This document shows positions 39,001 through 45,035 of a stretch of DNA of 50,356 nt, piece by piece (positions within the stretch are counted from its first letter, which is position 1; each line of letters starts with the position of its first letter). Source of the DNA: a bacterium. GTDB lineage: Bacteria; AUK180. The stretch is from the NCBI GenBank assembly GCA_023133295.1, contig JAGLWT010000058.1, positions 1 to 50,356 on the forward strand. Reading direction: 5' to 3'. Made by a program: the position numbers and the translations under genes. The notes under the pieces are model-generated. The model was not told the DNA's origin and did not search any database. It saw only the letters and a list, made by a program, of their open reading frames with translations.

Positions 39001-39094
39001 CCGTATATATTGCGCATTATTAAGGAATAAATATAAAGATATTCAAGGCATCATACTTGATCTCTCCGAAATGAAAGAGATTTCTGTTTTGTAG
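35993..39094 (+). CDS. addA: AddA/RexA-like helicase-nuclease
   Basis: 1033 residues from TTG 35993, which follows AAGGAGGG by 6-7 nt. SF1A helicase motifs in order: AGAGSGKTRS (~33-42), LTYTNKAAAEMRERI, YMGTFHGFAN, ILVDEYQDANSQQ, VGDPKQSIYYFRNAD, DNYRSAPSLI, ITVHSSKGLEYPIVI and LLYVAFTRAEDRLYV. A RecB-type nuclease ends the protein: NLGNLVHRML then GRIDR and VVIDYKTS. It unwinds and cuts DNA ends together with AddB. Smaller than B. subtilis AddA (~1232). Codons around 38080-38210 are markedly more AT-rich than the rest. Confidence 0.9.
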   Translation: MKNRIKQALISYLELSKEQSKCLSDQSMMVIAGAGSGKTRSLVSRYIYLLIAEFNETDSILALTYTNKAAAEMRERIRDILYKIYYTDEAAESIRELLKEHMGEEGFKKKAFADLIGADTAYMGTFHGFANSLINAMPIEFKVSPDAILTDEAMDAVILQQSSERVMQRILKQKNDLDMGILLLSTDMTLNDIVASATRILNCWHNIGRTTGLYDHCKQLIQDYLELIEVRDIKAKEAELISAIVNFDAARLTDTENIEIFSRMSRIAKEYDSSEGAVDIFLSMSLGRIDLKISREAKGAKEEKKYFRQMEEYLAELGDLVDIERALAMAHLADRINTEVMESRERNNILTFSRMLELLEGRLKSDKDFTEILRKKYSNILVDEYQDANSQQRDIIYLLSGNSGEHQIENTRFDETKLFIVGDPKQSIYYFRNADVSVFNWTADHFKAKGYEVSEFADNYRSAPSLIKYYNQVFSQALVHDDEIPYSVDFGKHLKAKKKEVKGSGVFFTKVEDVHKETALRIQELIKSGYSYSDIAILLRAVSGKLEPFILALEEYSIPYTVDKDKTLGSYDLLRSIIKYLKALTNPYDDMAFLAFLKSGLFYADDPTLLDISEEEGDTLYDKAGNFFSKSSAEGDQKLRFWIFAKLNVSISEDSIESVINNIITENNIDELIDASESPKELTFGIERLREIALQLELKNVLTIYDYVKYIEDNITNIHIYRKDIENVERVNIITVHSSKGLEYPIVIYPQFKKHRGVTSSIYLDRDSYAFRGSKLKLSSNDFFNTYMNKVKSKEEYEFYRLLYVAFTRAEDRLYVISEKLKDTELSIFQEWIKQAPLEDPSGKRTPKRGDMPVVSPKYIFYPKYPEVMTITQYLEKNIPIAASETVIREDSGEGDRNLGNLVHRMLQYKRYWDIYVSDEEALLFDKAKNIFIKYQESPLFSKYEEDESGFREVDIQGYYEGNSGKVLLYGRIDRLIMTPSPVVIDYKTSISPSMMERDKEQVRIYCALLRNKYKDIQGIILDLSEMKEISVL

Positions 39095-39124
39095 AGACAG
39101 GATTTGACCTCTACTGTAATCCTG
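39091..39124 (+). other. Two overlapping, mutually exclusive hairpins after addA
   Basis: GTAGAG (39091-39096) can pair with CTCTAC (39109-39114), while CAGGATT (39098-39104) can pair with AATCCTG (39118-39124). Only one can form at a time. No U-run follows, so a simple intrinsic terminator is not supported. Confidence 0.4.
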
Positions 39125-39318
39125 AACCCTTTATGGTTGAAGGCTCCATCTTTTCCTATTATCCCGTCATTATCGTTATCTTGCTTGTGACCTTGGGAAC
39201 CCCGACCTTACTTCGGGGACCCGATAATCCATCCCTTTGAAGTACGAGGCTGTGGGAGTGTGCTTACTCGGAACTAGAAAAAGTAGAAATATTATTTAAG
39301 TGAAGATATAATGGTTCG

Positions 39319-39352
39319 GTTGCACGATTTCGTAATTACGAAATCGTGCAAC
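39319..39352. repeat. 34-bp perfect palindrome
   Basis: Left arm GTTGCACGATTTCGTAA and right arm TTACGAAATCGTGCAAC are exact reverse complements with no loop, centred at 39335/39336. The right end runs into the 29-bp direct repeat. It could be a recombination/attachment site, a cruciform or a dimeric operator. Confidence 0.85.
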
Positions 39353-39611
39353 TGGGATTTGGAGTGAAAAGAAGCAAGAAATGGGAAGGTTTGGATTTTG
39401 CATTACAAAATATATATGGTACAATAATTATAATGATGAAGGGGATTATATCTGATGACTGAGCAATTTGCAACAAATGCAACAACCCCAAGATTCCCCG
39501 TTGGGAAAAAGATATAAAACCTATGCTAAAGTTTCTGGATAAATGAATAAATAGGGAATAGTTTTTAAAGATGGATTAAAAAAGATTGACATTGCCGTAT
39601 GCTTTTGAAAT

Positions 39612-39640
39612 TTTGCATAGATGAAATATTTTGATAGAAT
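39612..39640 (+). promoter_or_regulatory. Extended -10 promoter of the FGE-like lipoprotein gene
   Basis: TTTGCA (39612-39617), 17-bp spacer, TAGAAT (39635-39640) with TGA just before it. The predicted start near 39648 leaves a very short leader that still contains the AGGAGG box before ATG 39659. Confidence 0.5.
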
Positions 39641-39658
39641 AAAACCATAGGAGGTATT

Positions 39659-40570
39659 ATGTATAAGAAAGTACTACTTCTGTTAATTGCGTTTGTTATT
39701 GTTTTTTCGGGCTGTGACAACAAACGCATTCCCAGCGGCCTCGAATACATAGGGACAAACGCCAAAGGTTATAAGGAATATAAGAATGAAAAGGATGGCT
39801 CTATTTTAGTTTATATTCCCGCAGGAAGTTTTAGTATGGGTTCAAATGATGATGAGACCGAAAAGCCTGTTCATCCTGTCTGTTTGGACGGATATTTCAT
39901 ATCTAAGTATGAGATTACCTTTGAGCAGTATGACCGGTTCTGTGAAGCCATAGGAGAAGCCACAGGAAGAAGTAAGCCGAAAGATGCGGGCTGCGGCCGC
40001 GGGCACAACCCGTCAAGGTATGAGGTTGCCGACGAGCAGTTTGACCGGTTCTGTGAAGCCCTAGGAGAAGCCACAGGAAGAAGTAAGCCGAAAGATGCGG
40101 GCTGGGGCCGCGGGAAACGGCCTGTAATAAATGTAAGCTGGCATGATGCTCTTGCATATTGCAAATGGGCCGGTTTATCGTTGCCGACCGAGGCGCAATG
40201 GGAGAAGGCATCAAGAGGCGGTGAAAATTATGAGTATTCGGGAAGCAATGATCTGAGTAGCGTTGGCTGGTACGACTATAACTCAGGTAAGAAGACACAT
40301 CCGGTAGGTCAAAAGAATGCAAATGGCTATGGCTTGTATGATATGAGCGGGAATGTAGGGGAGTGGTGCGCAGATTGGTATGATGGTCGTTATTACAAAT
40401 CTTCGCCAAAGAATGATCCGAAAGGTCCGTCCGTGCGCTCTGACCGTGTCATTCGCGGCGGCTGCTGGAGCCACTACTGCGGCGCCTGCCGATGTGCGTA
40501 TCGCGACGCCATTGTGCCAGGTTACAGCAGCTACAGGCTGGGTTTTCGCCCATGCAGGACATTAAAATGA
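39659..40570 (+). CDS. SUMF1/FGE-sulfatase-domain lipoprotein with internal tandem duplication
   Basis: 303 residues. Lipobox VFSGC (Cys19) makes it a membrane-anchored periplasmic lipoprotein. The FGE-like fold starts at VYIPAGSFSMGSNDDE (~51-66) and ends at YRLGFRPCRTLK; between them are the family marks INVSWHDALAYCKWAGLSLP, TEAQWEKASRGG, YGLYDMSGNVGEWCADWYD and RVIRGGCW. Residues 84-120 and 121-157 are tandem copies of one 37-residue unit (YE...DRFCEA.GEATGRSKPKDAG). True formylglycine-generating enzymes modify sulfatase Cys; relatives bind rather than oxidise. The C-terminal region is Cys-rich (CWSHYCGACRCAYRD), so catalysis is possible but not shown. No sulfatase is nearby. Confidence 0.82.
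   Translation: MYKKVLLLLIAFVIVFSGCDNKRIPSGLEYIGTNAKGYKEYKNEKDGSILVYIPAGSFSMGSNDDETEKPVHPVCLDGYFISKYEITFEQYDRFCEAIGEATGRSKPKDAGCGRGHNPSRYEVADEQFDRFCEALGEATGRSKPKDAGWGRGKRPVINVSWHDALAYCKWAGLSLPTEAQWEKASRGGENYEYSGSNDLSSVGWYDYNSGKKTHPVGQKNANGYGLYDMSGNVGEWCADWYDGRYYKSSPKNDPKGPSVRSDRVIRGGCWSHYCGACRCAYRDAIVPGYSSYRLGFRPCRTLK
39908..40129 (+). repeat. Tandem duplication of a 111-bp coding unit
   Basis: Units 39908-40018 and 40019-40129. From GACCGGTTC to GGCCGCGGG in the middle they differ at only two bases by eye; both ends have diverged. The reading frame is kept, inserting 37 extra residues into the FGE-like domain. Confidence 0.9.
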
Positions 40571-40878
40571 GTTACCTTTTAGGATTTTTACCCTTTTGCC
40601 TTTGAGAAAATCGGGGACGATAGTTGCGAAAGTTGCAAAATTATAGAGAGTATTCAATAATTATTAGTATATAGGGGAAAATCTCTCGCCGGAATTTCAA
40701 GTGGCATTAAATGCATTGCTTCGGTTGGGATTTGCATTTCAATATGGAAGTGGTACAATAATTACAACTGGGATTTGGAGTGAAAAGAAGCAACGGTTAC
40801 AAGAATGCTCCGATCATATCTTAAAATTGCTTTTTCATCGGAATCTAATTATAATGAACCAAACAAAAGGGAGGTGTT
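40571..40878 (+). other. 308-nt non-coding stretch with repeats and a promoter
   Basis: Contains the REP-like string 40613-40643, the second GGTACAATAATTA and 29-bp repeat copies, and the nuclease promoter. A 63-codon frame (40701-40892) runs through these repeats and across that promoter; I do not regard it as a gene. Confidence 0.55.
40827..40855 (+). promoter_or_regulatory. Sigma70-type promoter of the PD-(D/E)XK-like gene
   Basis: TTGCTT (40827-40832), 17-bp spacer, TATAAT (40850-40855). Expected start near 40862, with GGGAGG in the ~17-nt leader. Confidence 0.6.
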
Positions 40879-41352
40879 ATGAAGATTTTTAAAACATCAA
40901 AAAAAAGGGGAATACACTGGGATAACTTGCAGAAAGCAATTAGGGATGTAAAGAAACTCTCTCTGGAAATGAAAGGAGATATTGAAAGAAATTATGAAGA
41001 TAAAATATCGGGCGCATTGTCCATGCAATTTGAAAAATCATTTATTGATCAACGCAATACTCAACAAGTAATGACTCGAATATCACTATTTGATCATGAT
41101 CATAGACCCGACATGTCCATTGGAAATGATGGCGTTGCTATTGAAGTGAAGGTTATCAAAGGAGGCTCGAGTTTTCGAGAAGCCATAGGTCAATCTATAT
41201 TTTATCGTTTAGGGTATAGATTTGTGCTTGTTATTTGGATTGATGTGTCTAAGAATAAACACTACAGAGCTCTATTAAAAGATAAGGAATCTTCCGAATA
41301 TACATTCGTAAAAGAATTTGAAAATGACAATATTTTCTGTATTGTGAAGTGA
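40879..41352 (+). CDS. Stand-alone PD-(D/E)XK-like nuclease, function unknown
   Basis: 157 residues, AT-rich, no signal peptide. The centre reads RPDMSIGNDGVAIEVKVIKG (~75-94): Pro-Asp, a short hairpin and Glu-Val-Lys, the PD-(D/E)XK nuclease pattern. It is followed by a helix with QSIFYRLGYR and a hydrophobic strand FVLVIWID, as in restriction-endonuclease-like folds. Residues 1-60 are helical and basic. AGGGAGG precedes ATG 40879, and it has its own promoter. There is no methylase, helicase or specificity gene alongside. It sits between a repeat-bracketed cassette and a REPIN-like element, suggesting an accessory role such as DNA repair, defence or element mobility; none is shown. Confidence 0.6.
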   Translation: MKIFKTSKKRGIHWDNLQKAIRDVKKLSLEMKGDIERNYEDKISGALSMQFEKSFIDQRNTQQVMTRISLFDHDHRPDMSIGNDGVAIEVKVIKGGSSFREAIGQSIFYRLGYRFVLVIWIDVSKNKHYRALLKDKESSEYTFVKEFENDNIFCIVK

Positions 41353-41399
41353 GATAGTCTATAAAGCAAAGAATTTCCTTTTTGTAGTTTGGGGGAACA

Positions 41400-41549
41400 G
41401 GGGACGGTGTTTCACTTGTGTCACCTACTTCATATTCCTATTATTCTCATATGCAAAATAATTCCGAGCATTCTCTAAAATAGCCTTTTGCTTATCTACA
41501 CATTCTTACAAATTCCTGCTCTAAGTGAAAGAAGTGAAACACCGTCCCC
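41400..41549. mobile_element. REPIN/MITE-like element with 16-bp perfect inverted ends
   Basis: GGGGACGGTGTTTCAC at 41400-41415 is exactly inverted at 41534-41549, with more similarity further in (TTGTGTCAC versus TTCTTTCAC). The 118-bp interior is AT-rich and non-coding. A singlet of the same arm lies at 16599-16623. No transposase is present in the window. Confidence 0.65.
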
Positions 41550-41615
41550 ATAGGTAAAACCCTCGACAATATGTGAAATATATCACATTATTTAGCAATT
41601 TTGTTAGTAATGCTA

Positions 41616-41643
41616 TTGACATTGGAAATATTTATGATAAAAT
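41616..41643 (+). promoter_or_regulatory. Sigma70-type promoter of the MBL-fold gene
   Basis: Perfect TTGACA (41616-41621), 16-bp spacer, TAAAAT (41638-41643). The leader would be only about 9 nt, just enough for the GAGG box before ATG 41659. Confidence 0.65.
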
Positions 41644-41658
41644 CAGTACGAGGTAACA

Positions 41659-42525
41659 ATGTTTATCAAGGTTTGGGGTTGTAGAGGATCTGTTCCCGTT
41701 TCGGGAAAAGATTACAATAAGTACGGTGGCGACACCACTTGTATAGAGATCAGAACTCCCAATGATAAAGCTATTATTATCGACGCAGGGAATGGCATCA
41801 GAAGGCTGGGGGCAGAACTGTTGGAGTCGGGAATATATGAGTTCGACCTCTTTTTCACACACCTGCATTGGGACCATATCCTGGGTTTTCCCTTTTTCCG
41901 CCCTATTTACTGCGATAAGTGTGCGGTGAACATCTATAAAACACATTTCATGCAGACCTCTGTTGAGGAGTCGCTGCAAAGTATCATGGTCAATCCTAAT
42001 TTCCCCATAACATTAGATGAAGCGGCCGGCCAGATCACATATAAAACCATTGAAAAGAGCGGTATCGAGATCGATGGCGTGTCACTGGAACCCATCCCGT
42101 TGAGTCATCCTAATGGCGGTGCGGGTTTTCTGATCACCTATAAGGATTATAGAATTGCTTTTTTAACCGATAATGAGCTGGGAATGACGCATCCAGGCGG
42201 TCTGACTCTTGATCAATGTGCCGAAAGGATAAAAGGCGTGGATCTTCTTCTGCATGACACAGAATACAAGGATGATGAGTATTCAAAGGTCAAAGGCTGG
42301 GGGCATTCCACCATATCTCAGAGCATAGAGCTCGCGATCAAGGCCGATGTCAAGGGCATTGGATTTCTTCATCATAATCAGGACCGTGTTGACGATGCTG
42401 TGGACCTTATGGTCGAAGAAGCCCGGGCGTTGATGAATAAATCGGGAAAATCGATCAAGGTTTTCGCCGTATATCAGGATATGTTCCTCTCATTCTCCGG
42501 CGACGGCCTTCCCAGAATCATCTGA
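41659..42525 (+). CDS. MBL-fold metallohydrolase
   Basis: 288 residues. The zinc motif FTHLHWDHILG (His68, His70, Asp72, His73) matches HxHxDH of the metallo-beta-lactamase fold. Later ligands are likely in PLSHPNGGAGF, AFLTDNELG, LLHDTEYKDDEY, GWGHSTIS and FLHHNQDR. The opening KVWGCRGSVPVSG is typical of a phosphodiesterase-like MBL group sometimes linked to cyclic-nucleotide or phosphonate chemistry. Cytoplasmic; substrate unknown. It has its own promoter and ends 45 nt before the hutI-like gene, whose promoter is separate. Confidence 0.8.
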   Translation: MFIKVWGCRGSVPVSGKDYNKYGGDTTCIEIRTPNDKAIIIDAGNGIRRLGAELLESGIYEFDLFFTHLHWDHILGFPFFRPIYCDKCAVNIYKTHFMQTSVEESLQSIMVNPNFPITLDEAAGQITYKTIEKSGIEIDGVSLEPIPLSHPNGGAGFLITYKDYRIAFLTDNELGMTHPGGLTLDQCAERIKGVDLLLHDTEYKDDEYSKVKGWGHSTISQSIELAIKADVKGIGFLHHNQDRVDDAVDLMVEEARALMNKSGKSIKVFAVYQDMFLSFSGDGLPRII

Positions 42526-42534
42526 TCATAATTT

Positions 42535-42563
42535 TTGAAATAAATCGTATCTTATTGTATAAT
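42535..42563 (+). promoter_or_regulatory. Sigma70-type promoter of the hutI-like operon, probable leaderless start
   Basis: TTGAAA (42535-42540), 17-bp spacer, perfect TATAAT (42558-42563). ATG 42571 begins 7 nt after the -10, where transcription should start. The upstream in-frame ATG 42562 lies inside the -10, so it cannot be transcribed from here. There is no ribosome binding site. Confidence 0.75.
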
Positions 42564-42570
42564 GAACGGT

Positions 42571-43806
42571 ATGAAAACTGTTTTCAAGAATATCTCAAAA
42601 ATATACACTTCCAATGGGAACACTTTCCAGGCGGGCGCTCTGCAGGGTGCGGTCAAGATATACAGTAATTGCGATATCGCGGTCAGCAACGGCATAATCA
42701 CCGACATCGATACAGGGATCTCTCACGGCAGCGCAGACGATGTGGTCGATTGCCTCGGCGGGATCTGTCTTCCGGGTTTTATCGACTCTCACACACATCC
42801 GGTATTCGCCGCTACGAGACAGGGTGAGTTCATAGACCGCCTTAAAGGCCTCTCTTACGAAGAGATCACCGAAAGAGGCGGCGGCATTCACGCGAGTATT
42901 GAAAGATCACGAGCCGCTTCCGCTGATGACCTCTATAAAGTGCTTGAGCGAAATGTCCGGCAGTTTATTTCGCAGGGGATCACTTCCTTTGAAGCCAAAA
43001 GCGGATATGCCCTCGATCGGAAAGGGGAATTGAAACTCTTGAAGGTATTGAACAGATACAGGGAAGGATCGGAGCTCGACATTAAGATCACATACCTCGG
43101 AGGACATCTACTGCCGAAGGGCATATCATCCGAAGAATTCATCGCCCAGGTGAAAAGCACCATTAAAGAAGTAGCCGAGGAAGGCCTTGCCGATTATTTT
43201 GATGTTTGGGTGGAGGATATCGCATTTGATCTGAAGCAGGCAGGTGAAATGATCGCCGAAGCTGATAATGCCGGACTCGGGGTCAGAATACATGCAAATG
43301 AGATCTCCTCATTCGGCGGCGGCATGCTTGCGGAAAAATATCCCTTGACCTCTATCGATCACTTCGATTTCTTCACTGATGAGGAATTGGAGGTCATTGC
43401 GCGCAAGAAGATAAACATCACCTTACTGCCCATGACACAATTCTCTCTCGGCACCGAGGATTATCCAGATGTCTCTCTTTTGATCAAAAAGGGCATCCCG
43501 GTATCGCTTGCGACCGATTTCAACCCCGGCACATGCTATTCTTCAAACATTCAATTTCTGGCACAAATAGCATTTATGAAATGCGAAATGGATATTTACG
43601 AGATCCTCAATGCCCTGACCATAAACCCGGCCGCTTCTCTGCAAATGGCTGAGATGACAGGTACGATAGAGGTCGGCAAGCATGGAGATATGGTAATAAT
43701 GGATATTCCCGATCTTGAATCCATGTTCTATGCGGTGGGAATGAACAATATCAGATATACAGTAAAGAACGGAAAGATAATATACAGGAGAACATATGAA
43801 AGTTAA
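42571..43806 (+). CDS. hutI: Imidazolonepropionase-family amidohydrolase (HutI-like)
   Basis: 411 residues from ATG 42571. Zinc ligands: DSHTHP (two His), RIHANEIS (His; Glu in the catalytic position), SIDHFDF (His) and LATDFNPG (Asp). Substrate residues known from HutI appear too: Arg in AATRQGEF, Tyr in AKSGYALD and His in LGGHLLPKG. HutI opens the imidazolone ring of 4-imidazolone-5-propionate in histidine breakdown. No hutH, hutU or hutG is nearby; instead a molybdenum hydroxylase and a purine-type deaminase follow. A related ring such as 4-imidazolone from purine degradation is therefore an alternative substrate. Start set by the leaderless promoter. Confidence 0.75.
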   Translation: MKTVFKNISKIYTSNGNTFQAGALQGAVKIYSNCDIAVSNGIITDIDTGISHGSADDVVDCLGGICLPGFIDSHTHPVFAATRQGEFIDRLKGLSYEEITERGGGIHASIERSRAASADDLYKVLERNVRQFISQGITSFEAKSGYALDRKGELKLLKVLNRYREGSELDIKITYLGGHLLPKGISSEEFIAQVKSTIKEVAEEGLADYFDVWVEDIAFDLKQAGEMIAEADNAGLGVRIHANEISSFGGGMLAEKYPLTSIDHFDFFTDEELEVIARKKINITLLPMTQFSLGTEDYPDVSLLIKKGIPVSLATDFNPGTCYSSNIQFLAQIAFMKCEMDIYEILNALTINPAASLQMAEMTGTIEVGKHGDMVIMDIPDLESMFYAVGMNNIRYTVKNGKIIYRRTYES

Positions 43807-44569
43807 GAAGTATTTCAGGCCTCGGGATCTGAATGAATTTCATCGTCTGTCAGCCGAAAATCCCGATCATAAAATACTTGCGGGGGGTACTTATGTCGCG
43901 AAAATGAAATTTCCCAAGGTGGATACGATCATCGATATTCAGGATCTTGGACTAAAGGGGATCAAAGAAGAGAACGGTGATATTCACATTGGCGCAAATG
44001 TGACTTTCACTGATTTGATAGAAGCAAAACTTTCATATTGCGGCGGTCTTGTCGGACAAGTATCCTCTCATTGCGGCCCCATCACAATTAGAAATATAGC
44101 GACTATCGGTGGGAATGTGATGGCAGGATATCATTGGAACGATACGACTCCGTTGCTATTGGCATTGGAAGCGACTCTGATGTTTACTTCCGATTCCGGA
44201 GTGAAAGCGGTTCCGGTGTCTTCTTTTATAGCTAACCGTTCAACATACACCGGCCTGCTGCTGACAAGCATTATTCTACCCTCAAAATACAAGGATGCCA
44301 AACCCTTCTACAAAAGATTTGCCCGTACTAGATCGGATATCCCCACCTCAATATTCATTGTTGTCAATAATGAGGAAGGTGATCATATCACAGTAGGGTC
44401 TGCAACCGTAAAACCTGTCAGGATAATGTATTCCGCAGATGACGAATTTCTCAAGAATACACTCTTGCCTCGGCTTAATGAAGTGAAGTTCATGGATGAT
44501 CTCAGGGGAAAACCCGAATTCAAGGAGAAGATCGTGATAAGCCAATACAGAGAATGGAAGGAGAAGTAA
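43796..44569 (+). CDS. Molybdenum hydroxylase FAD-binding subunit (XdhB/CoxM-like)
   Basis: 257 residues, slightly short for the family (~285). FAD motifs ILAGGTYVAKMKFP (~26-39; family AGGT) and IATIGGNVMAGYHWNDT (~101-117; family TIGGN) are present, and the C-terminal CO_deh_flav_C domain follows. This subunit passes electrons from the Fe-S clusters to NAD or another acceptor. It overlaps the hutI-like gene by 11 nt and lies 1 nt before the Fe-S subunit. The gene order FAD, Fe-S, Mo is the coxMSL arrangement. Confidence 0.85.
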   Translation: MKVKKYFRPRDLNEFHRLSAENPDHKILAGGTYVAKMKFPKVDTIIDIQDLGLKGIKEENGDIHIGANVTFTDLIEAKLSYCGGLVGQVSSHCGPITIRNIATIGGNVMAGYHWNDTTPLLLALEATLMFTSDSGVKAVPVSSFIANRSTYTGLLLTSIILPSKYKDAKPFYKRFARTRSDIPTSIFIVVNNEEGDHITVGSATVKPVRIMYSADDEFLKNTLLPRLNEVKFMDDLRGKPEFKEKIVISQYREWKEK

Positions 44570-44570
44570 G

Positions 44571-45035
44571 ATGGATATCAAGGTAACAATAAACGGAGTG
44601 AAAAAGGTATTCAACGCTGATCCGGGTGAAAAATTATTAGATCTCCTCCGAAGGGAAGGATATAAAGGCGCGAAGCGCGGATGCTCAACCGGTGATTGCG
44701 GCTCCTGCGCGGTCATTATAAACGGAAAGTTGGTAAATTCATGTCTCATCTTCGCCGGTCAGGCGGATGGACATACCATCACTACGATAGAGGCGATCGG
44801 GACGGTCAACGAGCCGCATATTATTCAGCGGACCTTTGTAGAAGAAGGCGCTGTGCAATGCGGATTCTGTACTCCGGGGATGATATTGGCGACGAAGGTA
44901 CTTCTTGATAAAGAGAAAGATCCCACATTAACACAGATCAGAGAAGCGTTGTCGGGAAATCTCTGCAGGTGTACCGGTTATGTGAAAATAGAAAATGCGG
45001 TTATTCGTTCCGCCGAGAAAATGAGGAGTGAATAA
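44571..45035 (+). CDS. Molybdenum hydroxylase 2x[2Fe-2S] subunit (XdhC/CoxS-like)
   Basis: 154 residues, normal length. The plant-type cluster is bound by GCSTGDCGSC...C (~42-62); the second cluster lies in the helical domain, QCGFCTPGM and GNLCRCTGY (~100-140). All eight cysteines are visible. It carries electrons from the Mo centre to FAD. A GGAGAAG box precedes ATG 44571. Its stop overlaps the Mo-subunit start (TAATG). Confidence 0.93.
   Translation: MDIKVTINGVKKVFNADPGEKLLDLLRREGYKGAKRGCSTGDCGSCAVIINGKLVNSCLIFAGQADGHTITTIEAIGTVNEPHIIQRTFVEEGAVQCGFCTPGMILATKVLLDKEKDPTLTQIREALSGNLCRCTGYVKIENAVIRSAEKMRSE

Larger units (their letters stand above)
39125..39658 (+). other. Non-coding, repeat-rich stretch upstream of the FGE-like lipoprotein
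   Basis: Holds a degenerate REP-like string GTCATTAT...ATAATCCATCCC (about 39165-39238) with a CCCCGA/TCGGGG stem, the 34-bp palindrome at 39319-39352, the first 29-bp direct repeat (39349-39377), a REP-like string in reverse sense (39461-39489) and the promoter of the next gene. No intact gene is seen; a short frame around 39390-39460 resembles part of a frame near 40.7 kb and looks like repeat-borne debris. Confidence 0.6.
39461..40643. repeat. Inverted pair of GTTGC-rich REP-like strings flanking the FGE-like gene
   Basis: 40613-40643 reads GGGGACGATAGTTGCGAAAG then TTGCAAAATTA. 39461-39489 is a related sequence in reverse complement (GGGGTTGTTGCATTTGTTGC then AAATTGCTC). A third relative in forward sense lies at 17259-17289. 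Confidence 0.5.
39349..40793 (+). repeat. 29-bp direct repeats bracketing the FGE-like gene
   Basis: Identical 29-mers lie at 39349-39377 and 40765-40793 (core ACTGGGATTTGGAGTG). A second shared string GGTACAATAATTA occurs after the first copy (39418-39430) and before the second (40752-40764), so the two blocks have opposite internal order. Confidence 0.75.
41353..41658 (+). other. 306-nt non-coding stretch holding a REPIN-like element and a promoter
   Basis: The REPIN-like element (41400-41549) fills half of it. The rest is AT-rich and carries the MBL-hydrolase promoter at 41616-41643. Nothing else is recognised. Confidence 0.6.

Noticed and set aside
39165..39238. Rho-independent terminator after addA
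   Set aside because: The CCCCGA/TCGGGG stem is not followed by a U-run and lies within a dispersed repeat string found elsewhere.
40701..40892. 63-codon frame upstream of the nuclease gene
   Set aside because: It runs through the 29-bp repeat and over the clear promoter at 40827-40855, with no ribosome binding site.
42571..43806. Part of a histidine-utilisation operon
   Set aside because: No hutH, hutU, hutG or hutF within the window; the neighbours are a molybdenum hydroxylase and a purine-type deaminase.
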